DNA of 64,000 bases. It comes from Limnephilus marmoratus (Eukaryota > Arthropoda > Insecta > Trichoptera > Limnephilidae). Each line of letters starts with the position of its first letter. The stretch's first letter is position 1. Positions 63,486-64,000 of the stretch are shown here, in pieces. The notes below the pieces were generated by a model. It saw nothing but the letters and a program-made list of their open reading frames with translations. It did no database searches and had not been told where the DNA came from. Both the position numbers and the translations under genes were made by a program. The DNA lies in NCBI GenBank assembly GCA_917880885.1, contig OU862913.1, positions 40,953,460 to 41,017,459 on the forward strand, in the 5' to 3' direction.

Positions 63486-64000
63486 CCGCGGGGGCGGTTG
63501 CGTCATGACAGATCAGACAAGTTTGCACGGGCCAGTGCTGTGTTGTGATGACTGTTTTGATTAAAAATATCGTCAGAACCAAAGACTTTACATACTTTAG
63601 ACGCGGGGTAGAAATCTCAAAATGGGAAGCCAACAACAAGACAATTGTAGAGTACTCGATTTCTAGTACTTTAGTACTAAACTGCCACGCGTCGAGTGAG
63701 GTCGTGTCCTACCAGTAAGTAAATTGCATTAAAAAGCGCCAAAATTCCCTCCTGCGTGATGAGAAAATGTCTCCATTACACGGTAAACAGTAGTAAAAGC
63801 GAAGGAATAACATTTCATTCGTAAATACATGCAAATTACTTATTATTACCGATTATATAAATAATTGCTTTCCGCCCAAAGATTTTATGCGTCATTAGAG
63901 AACTTAAGGCCTACTAAAGTACAGGTCTGGATGCGCAACAGCCAAATAACTAAATCGATGCCGTCACTAAGTAAAATTTACTTTTAATAATAATAATCTA
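63486..64000. other. right end of window, no gene seen
   Basis: No reading frame or repeat boundary recognised. Confidence 0.4.

Noticed and set aside
1..64000. Endogenous viral sequence
   Set aside because: Every reverse transcriptase seen is LINE-type; no LTRs, gag, protease, envelope or capsid-like coding was found.

Overview
The window looks like arthropod nuclear DNA, most likely an insect (order not determinable by eye; a hemipteran would fit). It is AT-rich, gene-poor and eukaryotic: introns with GT..AG borders, tRNA-derived SINEs, several LINE families, and DNA transposons with clean terminal inverted repeats (TIRs) and target-site duplications (TSDs). No bacterial operons, rRNA or CRISPR are present. 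The host genes I can support are three paralogous C2H2 zinc-finger genes. All have two short phase-1 acidic exons followed by one large finger exon. Gene A (+, 3124-9065) is broken by a 62-bp frameshifting duplication. Gene B (+, 36122-49102) gives an open 554-aa reading frame when its three exons are joined. Gene C (-, 61849-59457) gives an open 398-aa frame.

Layout. A and B sit in two tandem copies of one segment: copy A about 328-18930 and copy B about 31067-52690. The same sequences occur in the same order, and each copy has its own later transposon insertions. Comparing the copies exposes exact empty and filled sites: a LINE in copy A at 1284-2152; a (GGCGGCC) element at 4651-6077; a 7-kb LINE at about 9480-16540, itself carrying a 2.3-kb DNA transposon (11774-14078); a head-to-head LINE pair in copy B at 31312-33886; a 2370-bp TTA-flanked element at 37048-39417 carrying a broken zinc-finger array; and a nest of LINEs in intron 2 of gene B (39982-47525) that encloses a P-type DNA transposon with perfect 28-bp TIRs.

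Between the copies (18.9-31 kb) lies a repeat-only region. Its centre is a 1.5-kb inverted repeat (20292-21772 / 26553-28205) carrying exons of a Myb/SANT-like DNA-binding protein, with LINE and MITE insertions and a second inverted repeat inside. Right of copy B (53-58.8 kb) are relics of an RNase H-bearing LINE, a MITE and sequence with no recognisable gene. Gene C then follows, flanked by 48-bp and 29-bp minisatellites, and the window ends with a third copy of the Myb-element intron repeat.

How it fits together. This is a small zinc-finger gene cluster growing by segmental duplication and changing by gain, frameshift and decay of fingers. At least two kinds of DNA transposon in or next to the cluster carry finger-derived DNA. 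The N-terminal exons of each gene encode a repeated short module with psi-K-x-E (SUMO-consensus-like) sites, which may be an undescribed N-terminal domain of this family. Function beyond zinc-finger nucleic-acid binding is not shown by the sequence.
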